DNA of 64,000 nt from Bartonella phoceensis (lineage in GTDB: Bacteria; Pseudomonadota; Alphaproteobacteria; Rhizobiales; Rhizobiaceae). Below, in pieces: positions 18,927 to 28,820 of the stretch. The stretch's first letter is position 1. Each line of letters starts with the position of its first letter. Below the pieces are notes generated by a model. The model did no database searches, had not been told where the DNA came from, and worked only from the letters and a program-made list of their open reading frames with translations. A program made the translations under genes and the position numbers. The DNA lies in the NCBI RefSeq assembly GCF_902825145.1, contig NZ_CADEAD010000003.1, positions 186,001 through 250,000 on the forward strand, read 5' to 3'.

Positions 18927-18960
18927 AAAAGCATTTCTTTCACACCAAAGAAATGCTTTT
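18927..18960. terminator. Bidirectional rho-independent terminator between gatA and livF
   Basis: Perfect 14-base inverted repeat AAAAGCATTTCTTT / AAAGAAATGCTTTT around a 6-base loop (CACACC). The outer TTTT of each arm provides the T-tract for either strand. It sits 20 bases after gatA and 36 bases before the end of the convergent liv operon, so it can serve both. Confidence 0.8.
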
Positions 18961-18995
18961 AAGAAGAATGAAATCCCCTATTTTTAATATAGTTT

Positions 18996-19706
18996 TTATC
19001 CACCAAGATATGCTTCTTTAACACGTGGATCAGAAAGCATAGCGTTACCTTTACCATGAAATAGCACATGTCCTACCTCTAAAATATAAGCATAATCAGC
19101 AATGGAAAGCGCTGCAAATGCGTTTTGTTCAATAAGGAGAACAGTTTTTCCCATATTATTAATTTTTTGGATAATCGAAAAAAGTTCCTTTACAAGAAGT
19201 GGTGCCAAACCCAGAGAAGGTTCATCTAATATTATCATGTCAGGATTGCTCATAAGTGCACGACCGACAGCAAGCATTTGTTGCTCCCCACCTGACATTG
19301 TTCCCCCCAATTGTTTTGCTCTTTCACGCAGACGTGGAAAGAGATCAAATATCCATTCAATATCACGAGCAATACCTGATTTATCATGACGGATATAAGC
19401 GCCTAGATGGAGATTTTCTAAAACGGTAAGATGAGGCATAATACGGCGTCCTTCAGGACTAAGAGCAATCCCTAATCGCAAAATTTTTTCTGGGGACTTT
19501 TTAATAATTGATTCGCCTTTATAGATAATCTCTCCATAGACAGATCGATTCAGTCCTGTAATAGAACGCACAATGCTGCTTTTTCCTGCTCCATTGGCAC
19601 CTATTAAAGTTACTATACTTCCCTTTTTTATAGACATAGACAAGTTTTGAATAGCTTTAATGGCACCATAATGAACGTGAAGATTTTTTATTTTAAGAAT
19701 GTCCAT
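18996..19706 (-). CDS. livF: Branched-chain amino acid-type ABC transporter, ATP-binding protein LivF
   Basis: Cytosolic ATPase subunit, 236 residues from ATG 19706 (MDILKIKNLHVHYG). This start has GGAG 6 bases upstream. A longer frame opens at 19829 inside livG and is rejected. Walker A GANGAGKSS, signature MSGGEQQML, Walker B MIILDEPSLG and the switch His region (LLIEQNAF) identify it as LivF-type. It is the last gene of livK-livH-livM-livG-livF and overlaps livG by 14 bases. Confidence 0.92.
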   Translation of the reverse strand: MDILKIKNLHVHYGAIKAIQNLSMSIKKGSIVTLIGANGAGKSSIVRSITGLNRSVYGEIIYKGESIIKKSPEKILRLGIALSPEGRRIMPHLTVLENLHLGAYIRHDKSGIARDIEWIFDLFPRLRERAKQLGGTMSGGEQQMLAVGRALMSNPDMIILDEPSLGLAPLLVKELFSIIQKINNMGKTVLLIEQNAFAALSIADYAYILEVGHVLFHGKGNAMLSDPRVKEAYLGG

Positions 19707-20475
19707 AAACATCTCCGCCAAGATAAGCTTCAATAACTTTAGGATTATTACGAATTTCATCTGGTGTGCCATTGGCAATGCAACAACCATACTCCATGAC
19801 CCAAATATATTGGCAAAGTTCCATAACAACTTTCATATCATGTTCGATAAGCAGAATCGTAAGATCAAAGTCTTTTTGTACTTTTGCTATAAATTGTCTA
19901 AGGTCCTCACTCTCCTGTGGGTTCATACCAGCAACAGGTTCATCGAGAAGAAGTAATTTTGGCTTTGTGGCTAACGCGCGTGCAATTTCTAGACGCCTTT
20001 GTACACCATAGGCCAGTGTCGTTGCGGATTGATTGGCAAGGTGATCAAGTTGTAGCCGCTCAAGAAGTTCCATCGCATTCTTATAGACTTCTCTTTTCTC
20101 TTTCATTGCTTTTGGAAAAAATAGAGCTGAAGAAAACCATGGATGTTTTTGTCGAACATGAGCTCCTACCATAACATTTTGCAAAACTGTCAATCCTGAA
20201 AAAAGGCGAATATTTTGGAATGTTCGTGCAATATGGCGCCGACAAATAATGTAAGGAGGGGCTCCAGAAACTTTCTTCCCATCAAAAAGAATGGTTCCAC
20301 TTGTGGGGGCATAAAATCCTGAAATCATATTAAAAACTGTTGTTTTTCCAGCGCCATTTGGACCAATTAATCCAGTAATTGTTCCTCGTTTTATTGCCAT
20401 ATTAATATTATTTACAGCAACCAATCCGCCAAAACACATCACGATATCATTGAGTGAAAGGATGGTATCGTTCAT
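19693..20475 (-). CDS. livG: Branched-chain amino acid-type ABC transporter, ATP-binding protein LivG
   Basis: 260 residues. Walker A GPNGAGKTT at about residues 37-45, Walker B LLLLDEPVAGMNP, then the LLIEHDMKVVM switch typical of LivG. The usual LSGGQ signature position reads LAYGVQRRLEIAR, the normal LivG variant. It pairs with LivF to drive the LivHM permease. It overlaps livM by 4 bases (stop/start ATGA type). Confidence 0.93.
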   Translation of the reverse strand: MNDTILSLNDIVMCFGGLVAVNNINMAIKRGTITGLIGPNGAGKTTVFNMISGFYAPTSGTILFDGKKVSGAPPYIICRRHIARTFQNIRLFSGLTVLQNVMVGAHVRQKHPWFSSALFFPKAMKEKREVYKNAMELLERLQLDHLANQSATTLAYGVQRRLEIARALATKPKLLLLDEPVAGMNPQESEDLRQFIAKVQKDFDLTILLIEHDMKVVMELCQYIWVMEYGCCIANGTPDEIRNNPKVIEAYLGGDVYGHS

Positions 20476-21530
20476 AGCTTTCCCTCAGTCTTAGAGAGAT
20501 TTTTGCGTGTCAAAAAGCTATAAATCCCATTCCATGAAAACTCATGTTGTCCTAACAAACCTTTTCTCCAAAATAAGATAATTACAAGCAATAAAAGGGA
20601 AAAAATAACCATACGGAGCCCTGGTGTCTCTGGAATATGTATAAAACCTAAGTCAAATGGACTTTCAATAATGCGAAGCCACTCAAGCATGACTGTAATA
20701 ATAATACTTCCGATAATACTCCCTGTAATTGAACCAAGACCACCCGCAACGACAATCATCAAAATATTAAAAGTAAGAAGAAAATTAAACATTTTGGGAT
20801 CGATCGTTGAAATAAGAGCAGCCGTCAATGCTCCTCCTATACCTGCAAAAAATGCACCAAGGGTAAAGGAAAAACTACGGTAGAAAAAAGAGTTAATCCC
20901 CATTGTTTTTGCAGCAATTTCATCATCTCGAATAGCCCGTAATACATTACCAGTATTGCTTCGCAGCAAGAGGATAATAAAGGTAACCGTAAATGCCAAC
21001 CAACCATAGTTCCACCATAATGTTGCATATTGAGGTATTCCTTTGATTCCTAGAGAGCCATTTGTTATGGGTGTAGCGTTTGTAATAACAATGCGAATAA
21101 TTTCTGCAAACCCTAATGTTGCAATTCCAAGATAATCACCACCAAGACGTAAAATAGGGAGAGCAACCAATAAACCTACAATTGCAGCACACAGACCACT
21201 TAAAACAACAGCTACAAAAAAAGGCAACTGTAGATGATTTAACGGTTCAGCGATAGGATCAAGAATCCACATCATTTCTTTTTGTTCAGGAGAAAGAAGT
21301 AAAATTGCGCATACATACGCACCAATAGCCATGAAGCCAGCATGACCAAGAGAAAACATCCCCGTAAAGCCGTAAATCAAATTAAGTGAAATAGCTAATA
21401 TTGCATTGATAGCAATAAGATTAATGATACGGAGTGTATAATCATTAAAATGGTTATCAGCATAAAATAAAAAACCAACAAGAATTAAAATGCTAATACA
21501 TGATAGAAAAGTCGTTGCTAATTTTGCCAT
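20472..21530 (-). CDS. livM: Branched-chain amino acid-type ABC transporter, permease LivM
   Basis: 352 residues with about nine to ten hydrophobic segments. The conserved GFTGMFSLGHAGFMAIGAY stretch near residues 54-72 and LGFAEIIRIV with AIRDDEIAAKTMGIN are hallmarks of LivM permeases. It forms the translocation path with LivH. It shares one base with the end of livH (TAATG arrangement) and overlaps livG by 4 bases, so the five genes are tightly coupled. Confidence 0.93.
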   Translation of the reverse strand: MAKLATTFLSCISILILVGFLFYADNHFNDYTLRIINLIAINAILAISLNLIYGFTGMFSLGHAGFMAIGAYVCAILLLSPEQKEMMWILDPIAEPLNHLQLPFFVAVVLSGLCAAIVGLLVALPILRLGGDYLGIATLGFAEIIRIVITNATPITNGSLGIKGIPQYATLWWNYGWLAFTVTFIILLLRSNTGNVLRAIRDDEIAAKTMGINSFFYRSFSFTLGAFFAGIGGALTAALISTIDPKMFNFLLTFNILMIVVAGGLGSITGSIIGSIIITVMLEWLRIIESPFDLGFIHIPETPGLRMVIFSLLLLVIILFWRKGLLGQHEFSWNGIYSFLTRKNLSKTEGKL

Positions 21531-22606
21531 TAGATTTTCTCCTGACTTTTTTTGCCCATTAACCCTGTGGGCATTACCAATAAAATCAGAATCAATAAAA
21601 CAAAAGCGAAAGCATCTCGATATCCAGAAAGAGCAGGAAAGAATGCGATAATCATAATTTCAATAAATCCTAGTAACAATCCCCCCAACATTGCGCCTGG
21701 AATTGAGCCAATACCTCCAATAACAGCAGCGATAAACGCTTTTAGTCCAGGAAGAACGCCCATATAAGGTTGGATTTGAGGATAGCGTAATGACCACATA
21801 ATCCCCGCAACAGCGGCAAGTGCTGAGCCTATACCAAATGTAAATGCAATAACTTTATTGACAGAAACACCCATTAAACGCGTCGTTTCAATATCATGAG
21901 AAATTGCACGCATAGCAAGACCAGGTTTTGTTTTATGGATAACCCATAACAATAAAATAATAAGAATAAACGAAACAAGGGGAACGATCAGAGACATGGG
22001 AGCAATTCTAATGATTCCATTTGCCCCTGATTTTAAATGCCATAGGAACGGTATTACAAGAAAATCTGGCTGTTTTACACCTTTTGGAACACCACTAAAA
22101 AGTACAGTAGAAAGATTTTCAATAAAAAAGGAAACTCCTATTGCACCGATAAGTGCTGAGATACGTGGAGCGTGGCGTAAAGGCTTATAAGCAAACTGAT
22201 CGATAGTAATCCCTACTGCACTTGTAATAAAAATGGAAAAACAGAGAGCCAATGCCCAAATCGGTGTAAAATCTTGTGGAGCAATTTTAAAATAATAAAC
22301 GAACCCTAAAGTAAGGATTAAAAAAACAGCAATCCAAAAAATTGAAGGGCGCCTTTTGAATCCTATAAACACCGAATAATAAATAAGAACAGCTATCAAA
22401 AAAAGAAGAAGTGCAGCCCAAGCAGGCATAAAGCTAATTGTGGAAAAGAAAACGAAATATGCTCCCAGCATAAAGATATCACCATGAGCAAAATTAATAA
22501 GCCTCAATATACCATAGACCATAGTGTAACCAATAGCGATAAGTCCATACAGAGACCCCAATGCCAGTGCATTAAAAAAATACTGGATGAACATTTCAGT
22601 GCCCAT
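21530..22606 (-). CDS. livH: Branched-chain amino acid-type ABC transporter, permease LivH
   Basis: 358 residues, multi-spanning. It starts MGTEMFIQYFFNALALGS and has the LivH blocks YGILRLINFAHGDIFMLGAY, GVSVNKVIAFTFGIGSALA and AAVIGGIGSIPGAMLGG. It is longer than classic LivH (about 300) because of an extra hydrophobic stretch at about residues 60-115, as seen in many alphaproteobacterial versions. The start ATG 22606 has AAGGATGAG upstream. Confidence 0.92.
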   Translation of the reverse strand: MGTEMFIQYFFNALALGSLYGLIAIGYTMVYGILRLINFAHGDIFMLGAYFVFFSTISFMPAWAALLLFLIAVLIYYSVFIGFKRRPSIFWIAVFLILTLGFVYYFKIAPQDFTPIWALALCFSIFITSAVGITIDQFAYKPLRHAPRISALIGAIGVSFFIENLSTVLFSGVPKGVKQPDFLVIPFLWHLKSGANGIIRIAPMSLIVPLVSFILIILLLWVIHKTKPGLAMRAISHDIETTRLMGVSVNKVIAFTFGIGSALAAVAGIMWSLRYPQIQPYMGVLPGLKAFIAAVIGGIGSIPGAMLGGLLLGFIEIMIIAFFPALSGYRDAFAFVLLILILLVMPTGLMGKKSQEKI

Positions 22607-22722
22607 CTCTCATCCTTCCACATTTGTTAATTCATATAGAATAAATAAGAAACCCTCAGATCTCAGTTGAGGAAAAATCCTCAGCTCCTTCTTAAATTTT
22701 TATTAGAAAATTCCTGATTTTT

Positions 22723-23856
22723 TTAAAAAGCAGGTTTGACTTCATCTAAATAGACACGTTTTCCGCCCTTTATTTCAATTATACCGATAGGAATTTTAGG
22801 ATTATGATTTTCATCCATAGACATATCACCAAAGGGGGTTTGAAAATCTTTTAATTGGCTAAGTGCTTCAGTAATCTTTTCACGATCTGCACTGCCAGCC
22901 TTTTCAATAGCTTTCATAAACATCATATAACTCGTGTATCCCAAAACAGAATTGATATTTGGTTCTTTATCAGGATAAGCTGCTCTCCATTCATTTGTAA
23001 ATTCTTGCGCAACTGCTGACATATTTGGCATATTTTCACTGTAGGGAAATGTTGTATGTAAGAAACCTTCTGCAGCCTTTCCTGCAATTGCAATAGTTTC
23101 TGGATTATCCATAGCATCTCCACCCATTATTTTAAACGTCGCGCCTAGCTCACGCGCTTGTTTCATGATAATGGCACCTTCAGAAAAATAGGATGGAATA
23201 AATAGAATATCAGGTTTTTGCGCTATAATCTGTGTAAGAACAGCTGAAAAATCTTGATCTCCAGAATTGTAGTTTAAATCTGCAACAACTTCACCACCTA
23301 ATTTCTTAAAAGCACGCGCAAAATAACTAGTAAGACCAATTGCGTAATCACTTGATATATCTTTGAGGATAGCTGCTTTTTTGGCATGTAAAGTTTGACT
23401 TACATAAGTTGCAATTCCTCTGCCTTGGTAGGAATCAATGAAGCAAGCGCGAAAATAATATCTTTTTCCCTGTGTAACAAGCGGGCTTGTTGAGGAAGTT
23501 GCAATGCTTGGAGTCTTTGCTTTTTCAGATATCTCCCCACCAGCTAAGGAGAGTGAAGAACCGTAGCTACCAATGATTCCATGAACATTTTCACTCGCAG
23601 TTAAACGTACAACAGCATTAGCGGCTTCTACCTTATCAGATTTATTATCAATAACAACAAGTTTTACTTCACGTCCTAATATTTTTGGGACTTTTTTATG
23701 CGCCAATTCTATGCCTCTAATTTCAAGCTGGCCTCCAAATGCATTTTGACCACTTAACGGAAGGTAAACGCCAATTTTGATAGGTTCGCTCGCACAGACA
23801 CTTGTTAGAAATGCCATGACAGAAGCGAACGTAGTAAGGATTTTTTTCAATTTCAT
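22723..23856 (-). CDS. livK: Branched-chain amino acid-type ABC transporter, periplasmic substrate-binding protein
   Basis: 377 residues with a cleavable signal peptide (about 1-22, ending VCAS). The mature protein starts EPIKIGVYLPLSG, typical of the LivJ/LivK type I binding fold. It captures amino acids or related ligands in the periplasm and delivers them to LivHM. The ligand is not certain, since the family also binds amides and urea-like compounds. The 116-base gap before livH is the only sizeable gap in the operon. Confidence 0.9.
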   Translation of the reverse strand: MKLKKILTTFASVMAFLTSVCASEPIKIGVYLPLSGQNAFGGQLEIRGIELAHKKVPKILGREVKLVVIDNKSDKVEAANAVVRLTASENVHGIIGSYGSSLSLAGGEISEKAKTPSIATSSTSPLVTQGKRYYFRACFIDSYQGRGIATYVSQTLHAKKAAILKDISSDYAIGLTSYFARAFKKLGGEVVADLNYNSGDQDFSAVLTQIIAQKPDILFIPSYFSEGAIIMKQARELGATFKIMGGDAMDNPETIAIAGKAAEGFLHTTFPYSENMPNMSAVAQEFTNEWRAAYPDKEPNINSVLGYTSYMMFMKAIEKAGSADREKITEALSQLKDFQTPFGDMSMDENHNPKIPIGIIEIKGGKRVYLDEVKPAF

Positions 23857-24100
23857 CGCGCACTTTCCTTAATTTGGTTGTAGCTCCTGCACCTTATCTT
23901 GAACTTCTTCATCATGCAAGTTTCACATTCATGAAAATATCATAAATATTATTATGTAAAAAATTTTATTCTCTTTTTTTATGAACCGCTTGTTGTAAGA
24001 TATATCAAGTGTACGATCAAACACTTTTTTAGGCCGTTTGAAGAGAGAACAATTCAGCTATAAATATTTGTGTTGATATTAACATAGGAGGTACGACAAC

Positions 24101-24184
24101 ATGGGGAAATCTTATCTTGGGGCTTGCGTGTTGATGCAAGAGCAATGTTTACTTATCGTAGAGAATCAATATCGTACAATTTAA
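24101..24184 (+). CDS. 27-codon ORF upstream of the cold-shock gene (leader peptide or gene remnant)
   Basis: An ATG at 24101 has a very strong ribosome-binding site (AGGAGGT, 8 bases upstream) and opens a frame of 27 codons ending TAA at 24182-24184, 21 bases before the cold-shock gene. The peptide contains LGACVLMQEQCLLIVENQYR, resembling the first strand of a NUDIX hydrolase. That could mean a truncated NUDIX gene, but the match is too short to prove. A translated leader controlling the cold-shock gene is the alternative. Confidence 0.4.
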   Translation: MGKSYLGACVLMQEQCLLIVENQYRTI

Positions 24185-24205
24185 AGCTACAGGATCCATT
24201 TTATT

Positions 24206-24781
24206 ATGACGAGTAAGGATGCATTAAAAGATTGTTCCCTATCTGAGGATAGTATAAGTGCTTGTGGTGAGATTATTGAAGTTAGTGGGATCATTAAGTG
24301 GTTTGATAGTAGTAAAGGGTACGGATTTATTGTACCTGATTTGCCTAATTTTCCCGATATATTATTGCATGTTACGGTGATGCGCAGGGATGGTTTTCAG
24401 ACGGCTTTAGAAGGTGCTAAAGTTATCTGTGTTGTGGAAAAAACTGAACGAGGATTGAAGTGCGTTCAAGTGAAATCCATAGATTGTTCTTCAGCGATTC
24501 ATCCATCAGAAATTCCAGCCCGTACACATGTTGTTGTTACTCCAGAAAGTGGTTTAGAGCGCGCAATTGTTAAATGGTTTAATCGTGATAAAGGATTCGG
24601 TTTTCTCAGCCGCGGACAGGGAACAGAAGATATTTTTATTCATATGGAAACATTGCGCCGTTTTGGTTTAGCAGAACTTCGCTCTGGTCAGGTTGTTCTT
24701 GTGCGTTTTGGTAAAGGGGAAAAAGGCTTAATGACAGCGGAAATTTATCCGGATATAGGGATTCCGTTTTCTACACACTGA
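24206..24781 (+). CDS. Tandem cold-shock-domain protein
   Basis: 191 residues with two CspA-type domains. The first, about 27-95, has IIKWFDSSKGYGFIVPD; the second, about 118-185, has IVKWFNRDKGFGFLSRG and DIFIHMETLRRFG. Both keep the RNP1-like KGFGFI motif; in the first, RNP2 (usually VFVHxS) is changed to ILLHVTV. Double-domain cold-shock proteins are common in Rhizobiales and bind single-stranded RNA/DNA. A DUF192 gene follows about 250 bases downstream in the same orientation. Confidence 0.92.
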   Translation: MTSKDALKDCSLSEDSISACGEIIEVSGIIKWFDSSKGYGFIVPDLPNFPDILLHVTVMRRDGFQTALEGAKVICVVEKTERGLKCVQVKSIDCSSAIHPSEIPARTHVVVTPESGLERAIVKWFNRDKGFGFLSRGQGTEDIFIHMETLRRFGLAELRSGQVVLVRFGKGEKGLMTAEIYPDIGIPFSTH

Positions 24782-25032
24782 ATTTCCTCTTGAAGTTACA
24801 TGCTCTCTTCGTGTTTTTAACAGAAAAGTATTGTTGTGTAGGTATGATTAGGAATGACTATCAACCCGCAAGTTCAGGAGAAAGTATATCCGTAAAGCTG
24901 CAAATTAAATGAAGCTGATTGCCAATAATTGCATTGAAAACAATAAGAAAATAATTCTTTTGTTTTGTACTTTTTAAATTCTGGTACTTTTTATGTAACA
25001 AATTTAAGGAATTGTCTGTAGTGGAGATAAAA

Positions 25033-25551
25033 ATGTTAAAGTCTTTTAAAAGAGGCTGTGTCGTTGTATTGGCACTATTTTTCATGTTAGAGGTGCGCAC
25101 GGTTGCAGCTAAAAAGCCCATGGAGATTCCTGTTCATCCGTTTCCTTTAAAAATACAGACAAAACAAGGTGTAGTTTCTTACAGGGTAGAGATTGCTTTT
25201 ACACAATCTCAGGCGGCAGCTGGCCTAATGTATCGCACTGATTTTCCACGTGATCACGCAATGCTCTTTAAACAGCAAGGAGGTAAGCAATTAAAGGATA
25301 ATCAGGAATTTTTTATGTGGATGGCAAATACACCTTTGCCCTTAGATATGATTTTTTTAAACAGTGAAGGGGTTATCGTATCGATTGTTGAAAAAACAAC
25401 TCCATTTTCAACGGATATTATTGCGTCAGGAGTACCTGCAACTTTCGCACTTGAAGTTAATGCTGGTGAAGTTGCTGAAAAACAAATACAGAAGGGGCAA
25501 CGTGTTCTGCATCCTACTATTTGTGGAAAGTGTGAAAGTGATGTAAAATGA
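25033..25551 (+). CDS. DUF192 family exported protein
   Basis: 172 residues from ATG 25033 (GTGGAG 6 bases upstream; a TTG at 25012 is in frame but unlikely). A signal peptide covers about residues 1-26, ending near TVAAKK. The DUF192 core has AGLMYRTDFPRDHAMLF, FFMWMANTPLPLDMIFL and an Ala/Gly-rich FALEVNAGEV end. The function of DUF192 is unknown. The C-terminus has a CGKC pair. It overlaps the next gene by 4 bases. Confidence 0.88.
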   Translation: MLKSFKRGCVVVLALFFMLEVRTVAAKKPMEIPVHPFPLKIQTKQGVVSYRVEIAFTQSQAAAGLMYRTDFPRDHAMLFKQQGGKQLKDNQEFFMWMANTPLPLDMIFLNSEGVIVSIVEKTTPFSTDIIASGVPATFALEVNAGEVAEKQIQKGQRVLHPTICGKCESDVK

Positions 25552-26321
25552 CAGCGGAAGATATTTGTTTTTTTGAATATGGCGGTTTGCAATTTGCTTA
25601 TCGAGAGGAAGGGCAGGGAGAGCCCATTTTGTTGATCCATGGTTTTGGGTCTTCTGCACGTGTGAATTGGTATGCTACAGGTTGGTTTCATACCCTGACT
25701 GAAGCAGGATATCGTGTTATTGCTCTTGATAATCGCGGTCATGGAGATTCTGCTAAAAGTTACGACCCTTCTTTTTATACACCTCAAGCTATGGCTGAAG
25801 ATGCAATGAGATTGTTGCAGCATTTAGAGTTATCTAAAGTGCATGTCATGGGATATTCTATGGGTGCTCGCATTAGTGCATTTATGGCTCTTTTATATCC
25901 AACATACGTACACAGCGTTATTTTTGGTGGCTTAGGTATCGGTATGGTAACAGGGGCAGGAGATTGGCAACCTGTTGCTGAGGCTCTTTTAGCAGAAGAT
26001 ATTTCTACTATTACTAATTCGCGTGGTTTGATGTTTCGTAAATTTGTAGATTATACTAAAAGTGATAGACGCGCTCTCGCTGCTTGTATTATCACATCAA
26101 AACAGGAGTTAACAGCAACTGAGCTTTACAAAATTAAACAACCTGCACTTGTTGCTGTCGGTTCATTAGATGAAATCGGCGGTGAAGCAGAACCGTTAGC
26201 AGCCTTGTTACCCTGTGGTGAAGTGTTACCCATTCCTGATCGGGATCATATGCTTGCTGTGGGAGATAAGGTTTATAAAAAAGGCGTTATCGATTTTCTT
26301 TCTCGTTACCCTATCATATGA
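25548..26321 (+). CDS. Alpha/beta-hydrolase fold protein
   Basis: 257 residues. The nucleophile elbow GYSMG is at about residues 101-105, the oxyanion-hole segment is LIHGFGSS, the acid is in VGSLDEIGG and the His in DRDHMLAVG. All catalytic residues look present, so an active esterase/hydrolase is likely. The substrate is unknown. It is coupled to the DUF192 gene by ATGA overlap, an arrangement suggesting a shared transcript but not a shared function. Confidence 0.9.
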   Translation: MTAEDICFFEYGGLQFAYREEGQGEPILLIHGFGSSARVNWYATGWFHTLTEAGYRVIALDNRGHGDSAKSYDPSFYTPQAMAEDAMRLLQHLELSKVHVMGYSMGARISAFMALLYPTYVHSVIFGGLGIGMVTGAGDWQPVAEALLAEDISTITNSRGLMFRKFVDYTKSDRRALAACIITSKQELTATELYKIKQPALVAVGSLDEIGGEAEPLAALLPCGEVLPIPDRDHMLAVGDKVYKKGVIDFLSRYPII

Positions 26322-26920
26322 GAGATATTCATAGATTTTAGAATTCACCAAATATCTAATATTTTTTCTCTTAGGTAAAGGCAATGTGAATTTTTATAAA
26401 AGGATAGAAGAAATAACAATAAGTCTTCATTAGCTTATTTATAGAGAGTATAATTTTTTATAGGTTAAAGGCGTTTACTTTAGAAGTAATTAAAGAGGAT
26501 TTTTTTAATGTGTACAATAATCTTTTTCCGTAAACAAAGCAGCTGTAAAAAGACGAATGTACCTTTATTTTATAGAATGCTGCTTGTGATAGAAAAGGAA
26601 AAATATATAAATTGTTGATCACTGTTTCAGCAGAGTACGCTTATAAATGCAGATGCTAAAATTGGGGATAAGATGAAAATTATTAAAAATTTATGGTTTT
26701 CTAACTGTTTTTTTACTTTTGGATCTATACGGTTATATTTCAACGATAGACCATTTAACAAAGTTCTTTAGTATAGTGTGTTAAGAGAGTGTTATTTTGA
26801 ACATAGGTAATATAAACAAAGATTGGAACTAAAATTTCCCACTATCTTTACGGAATCTTAGGAGTGCCTTATTCGCCGTCCAGGATTTAATTTAGGAGTC
26901 TCAAAAAACAGGAGAGCATA
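26322..26920. other. 600-base gene-poor region
   Basis: No family member recognised. A 32-codon frame at 26673-26771 has a weak ribosome-binding site (GGGGATAAG) and encodes a basic, aromatic-rich peptide; I do not call it a gene. The last 20 bases hold CAGGAGAGC, the ribosome-binding site for the next gene. The stretch could be the remains of a lost gene. Confidence 0.4.
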
Positions 26921-27133
26921 GTGAATGCTGATGAAATAAAAAAACTTGATAGTTATTTTAAAAACATATTCCAAAATTCAGCATTGCAAGTGAAAGCGCG
27001 GCCTAAAAAGGATGATTCTTGTGAGGTTTATATTGGTGATGAATTTTTAGGTATTATCTATCGAGATGACGATGAAGATGAACTATCATACAATTTCTCG
27101 ATGGCCATATTAGATATTGATTTAGAAAATTGA
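26921..27133 (+). CDS. DUF3126 family small protein
   Basis: 70 residues, acidic C-terminal half. Start is GTG at 26921 with AGGAGAG 7 bases upstream. The pattern LDSYFKNIFQN ... LQVKARPKKDDSCEVYIGD ... FLGIIYRDDDEDE is that of DUF3126, a short alphaproteobacterial protein of unknown role. It converges on radC with a 44-base gap. Confidence 0.85.
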   Translation: MNADEIKKLDSYFKNIFQNSALQVKARPKKDDSCEVYIGDEFLGIIYRDDDEDELSYNFSMAILDIDLEN

Positions 27134-27177
27134 TTCATTATGAACCATTAAACGGAATTCTTCTTTATTTAAGAGTT

Positions 27178-27972
27178 TTATATGAGTTTTAATGCTTTGA
27201 AACTCGTGTATTCATTTCGTGCGATAATAAGGTGGTCATGAATAGTGATACCTAACGCGTTCGCTGCGTCTTTTAATCTGTATGTCATTGTTACATCTGC
27301 TTTAGAAGGTGTCGAATCACCGGAAGGGTGATTGTGCACTAAAATAAGTCCTGCTGCAGATAATTCTAAAGCTCGAGAGATGACTTCACGCGGATAGACA
27401 GGAGTATGATCAATGGTTCCAGTTTGTTGTACTTCATCAGCAAGTAAACCATTTTTCTTATCAAGAAACAAAATACGAAATTGTTCACGTGTTTCGTGCG
27501 CCATGACAGCTTTACAATAAGCCAATACTTTATCCCATGATGAAAAAATATCACGTTTATACAATTCTGCACGAGCAAGGCGTCCAGCCACATCTGAAAT
27601 AATTTTTAAATCGACCGCTGTTACCGGGCCACATCCTTGAACTTCTTGAAGCCGATGAATATCAGCACCCAACACGTCAGCCAATGAACCAAAATGTGCT
27701 ATTAAGCTCTTAGCTATTGGTTTTGTATTCACACGGGGGATAGTACGAAAAAGTAATAATTCAAGGTATTCATAATCTTCAAGGGCATTTCCTTTTGACT
27801 TTAAATAGCGTTTACGAAGACGTTCACGATGTCCTTGATAATGTTTATGTATCTGTGAATTTTTCTGAAGCTTTTTACTTTTTATTTCTGTTGTAGGATT
27901 AAGTGACAAACCTGATGTTAATGCAAAATGATTGCTTTGAATATCTCCCTTTTTATTTATTTTTTTAGCCAT
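27178..27972 (-). CDS. radC: RadC-like JAMM-domain protein (UPF0758)
   Basis: 264 residues. An N-terminal helix-hairpin-helix region ([16 protein letters not shown], about 105-120) precedes the JAB/MPN metalloprotease-like domain with the motif [14 protein letters not shown] (about 213-226). All metal ligands are present. Historically called a DNA repair protein, but its role is unsettled. The first 40 residues are an unusually Lys-rich extension. It is 17 bases downstream of map. Confidence 0.92.
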   Translation of the reverse strand: MAKKINKKGDIQSNHFALTSGLSLNPTTEIKSKKLQKNSQIHKHYQGHRERLRKRYLKSKGNALEDYEYLELLLFRTIPRVNTKPIAKSLIAHFGSLADVLGADIHRLQEVQGCGPVTAVDLKIISDVAGRLARAELYKRDIFSSWDKVLAYCKAVMAHETREQFRILFLDKKNGLLADEVQQTGTIDHTPVYPREVISRALELSAAGLILVHNHPSGDSTPSKADVTMTYRLKDAANALGITIHDHLIIARNEYTSFKALKLI

Positions 27973-27989
27973 GGCATTTCTACATTTGT

Positions 27990-28820
27990 TTAGGTACTTG
28001 AGCTTGGAATATAAAAAATATTTTTAGGAGATCGCGTAAAAATTTCACATCCTTCACTTGTTACACCAATTGTGTGCTCATACTGTGCAGTAAGAGATCT
28101 ATCACGTGTAACAGCAGTCCAGCCATCAGACAAAATTTTAACTTGTGGTTTTCCAAGATTGATCATTGGCTCAATTGTAAACATCATACCTTGTTTGAGT
28201 TCTATGCCTTCTCCAGGATTTCCATAATGGAGGATATTGGGCGCATCATGAAAAAGCTGTCCGATTCCATGTCCACAAAAATCTCTTACAACTGAGCACC
28301 GTTCGGATTCTGCATAGTGTTGAATAGCTGCACCAATATCACCCGTGGTAGCACCGGGTTTGACCATGGAAATTCCTCTCATAAGACTTTCATGTGTTAT
28401 TTTTAGCAGACGTTCTGCAGCACGCCTTATTCTTCCAACAGGATACATACGGCTTGAATCTCCATGCCAACCGTCAAGAATAAAAGTTACATCAACATTA
28501 ACAATATCGCCTTCTTGTAAAAGTCTTTTATTGGGGATGCCATGGCAAACAACGTGATTAATGGATGTACAGCATGAATGACCGTATCCATGATAATTCA
28601 GGTCAGCAGGAAGAGCATCTCGCTTGGCACCAAAAATAAACACAAAATCATCAATTTCTTGCGTAGTAATACCAGGCTTAATAATCTCCGTAAGTGCATC
28701 AAGACATTCTGCAGCAATACGACCAACTTCACGCATTTTAGCAAAAGCGTGCTCATCAAAAATGCGAATTTTCCCATTAAATTTTAAGGGTACTTTATTA
28801 TATTCAATATAATCAGTCAT
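27990..28820 (-). CDS. map: Methionine aminopeptidase type I
   Basis: Removes the N-terminal Met from nascent proteins. 276 residues. The metal site residues are seen in the expected order: Asp in VNVDVTFI, Asp in HGDSSRMY, His in [11 protein letters not shown], Glu in FTIEPMIN and Glu in QYEHTIGV. The nearby [22 protein letters not shown] block is the family signature. It overlaps sfsA upstream by 8 bases and is followed by radC. Confidence 0.95.
   Translation of the reverse strand: MTDYIEYNKVPLKFNGKIRIFDEHAFAKMREVGRIAAECLDALTEIIKPGITTQEIDDFVFIFGAKRDALPADLNYHGYGHSCCTSINHVVCHGIPNKRLLQEGDIVNVDVTFILDGWHGDSSRMYPVGRIRRAAERLLKITHESLMRGISMVKPGATTGDIGAAIQHYAESERCSVVRDFCGHGIGQLFHDAPNILHYGNPGEGIELKQGMMFTIEPMINLGKPQVKILSDGWTAVTRDRSLTAQYEHTIGVTSEGCEIFTRSPKNIFYIPSSST

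Noticed and set aside
25302-25823. 173-codon minus-strand frame across the DUF192 and hydrolase genes
   Set aside because: Shadow of two well-supported plus-strand genes coupled by ATGA.
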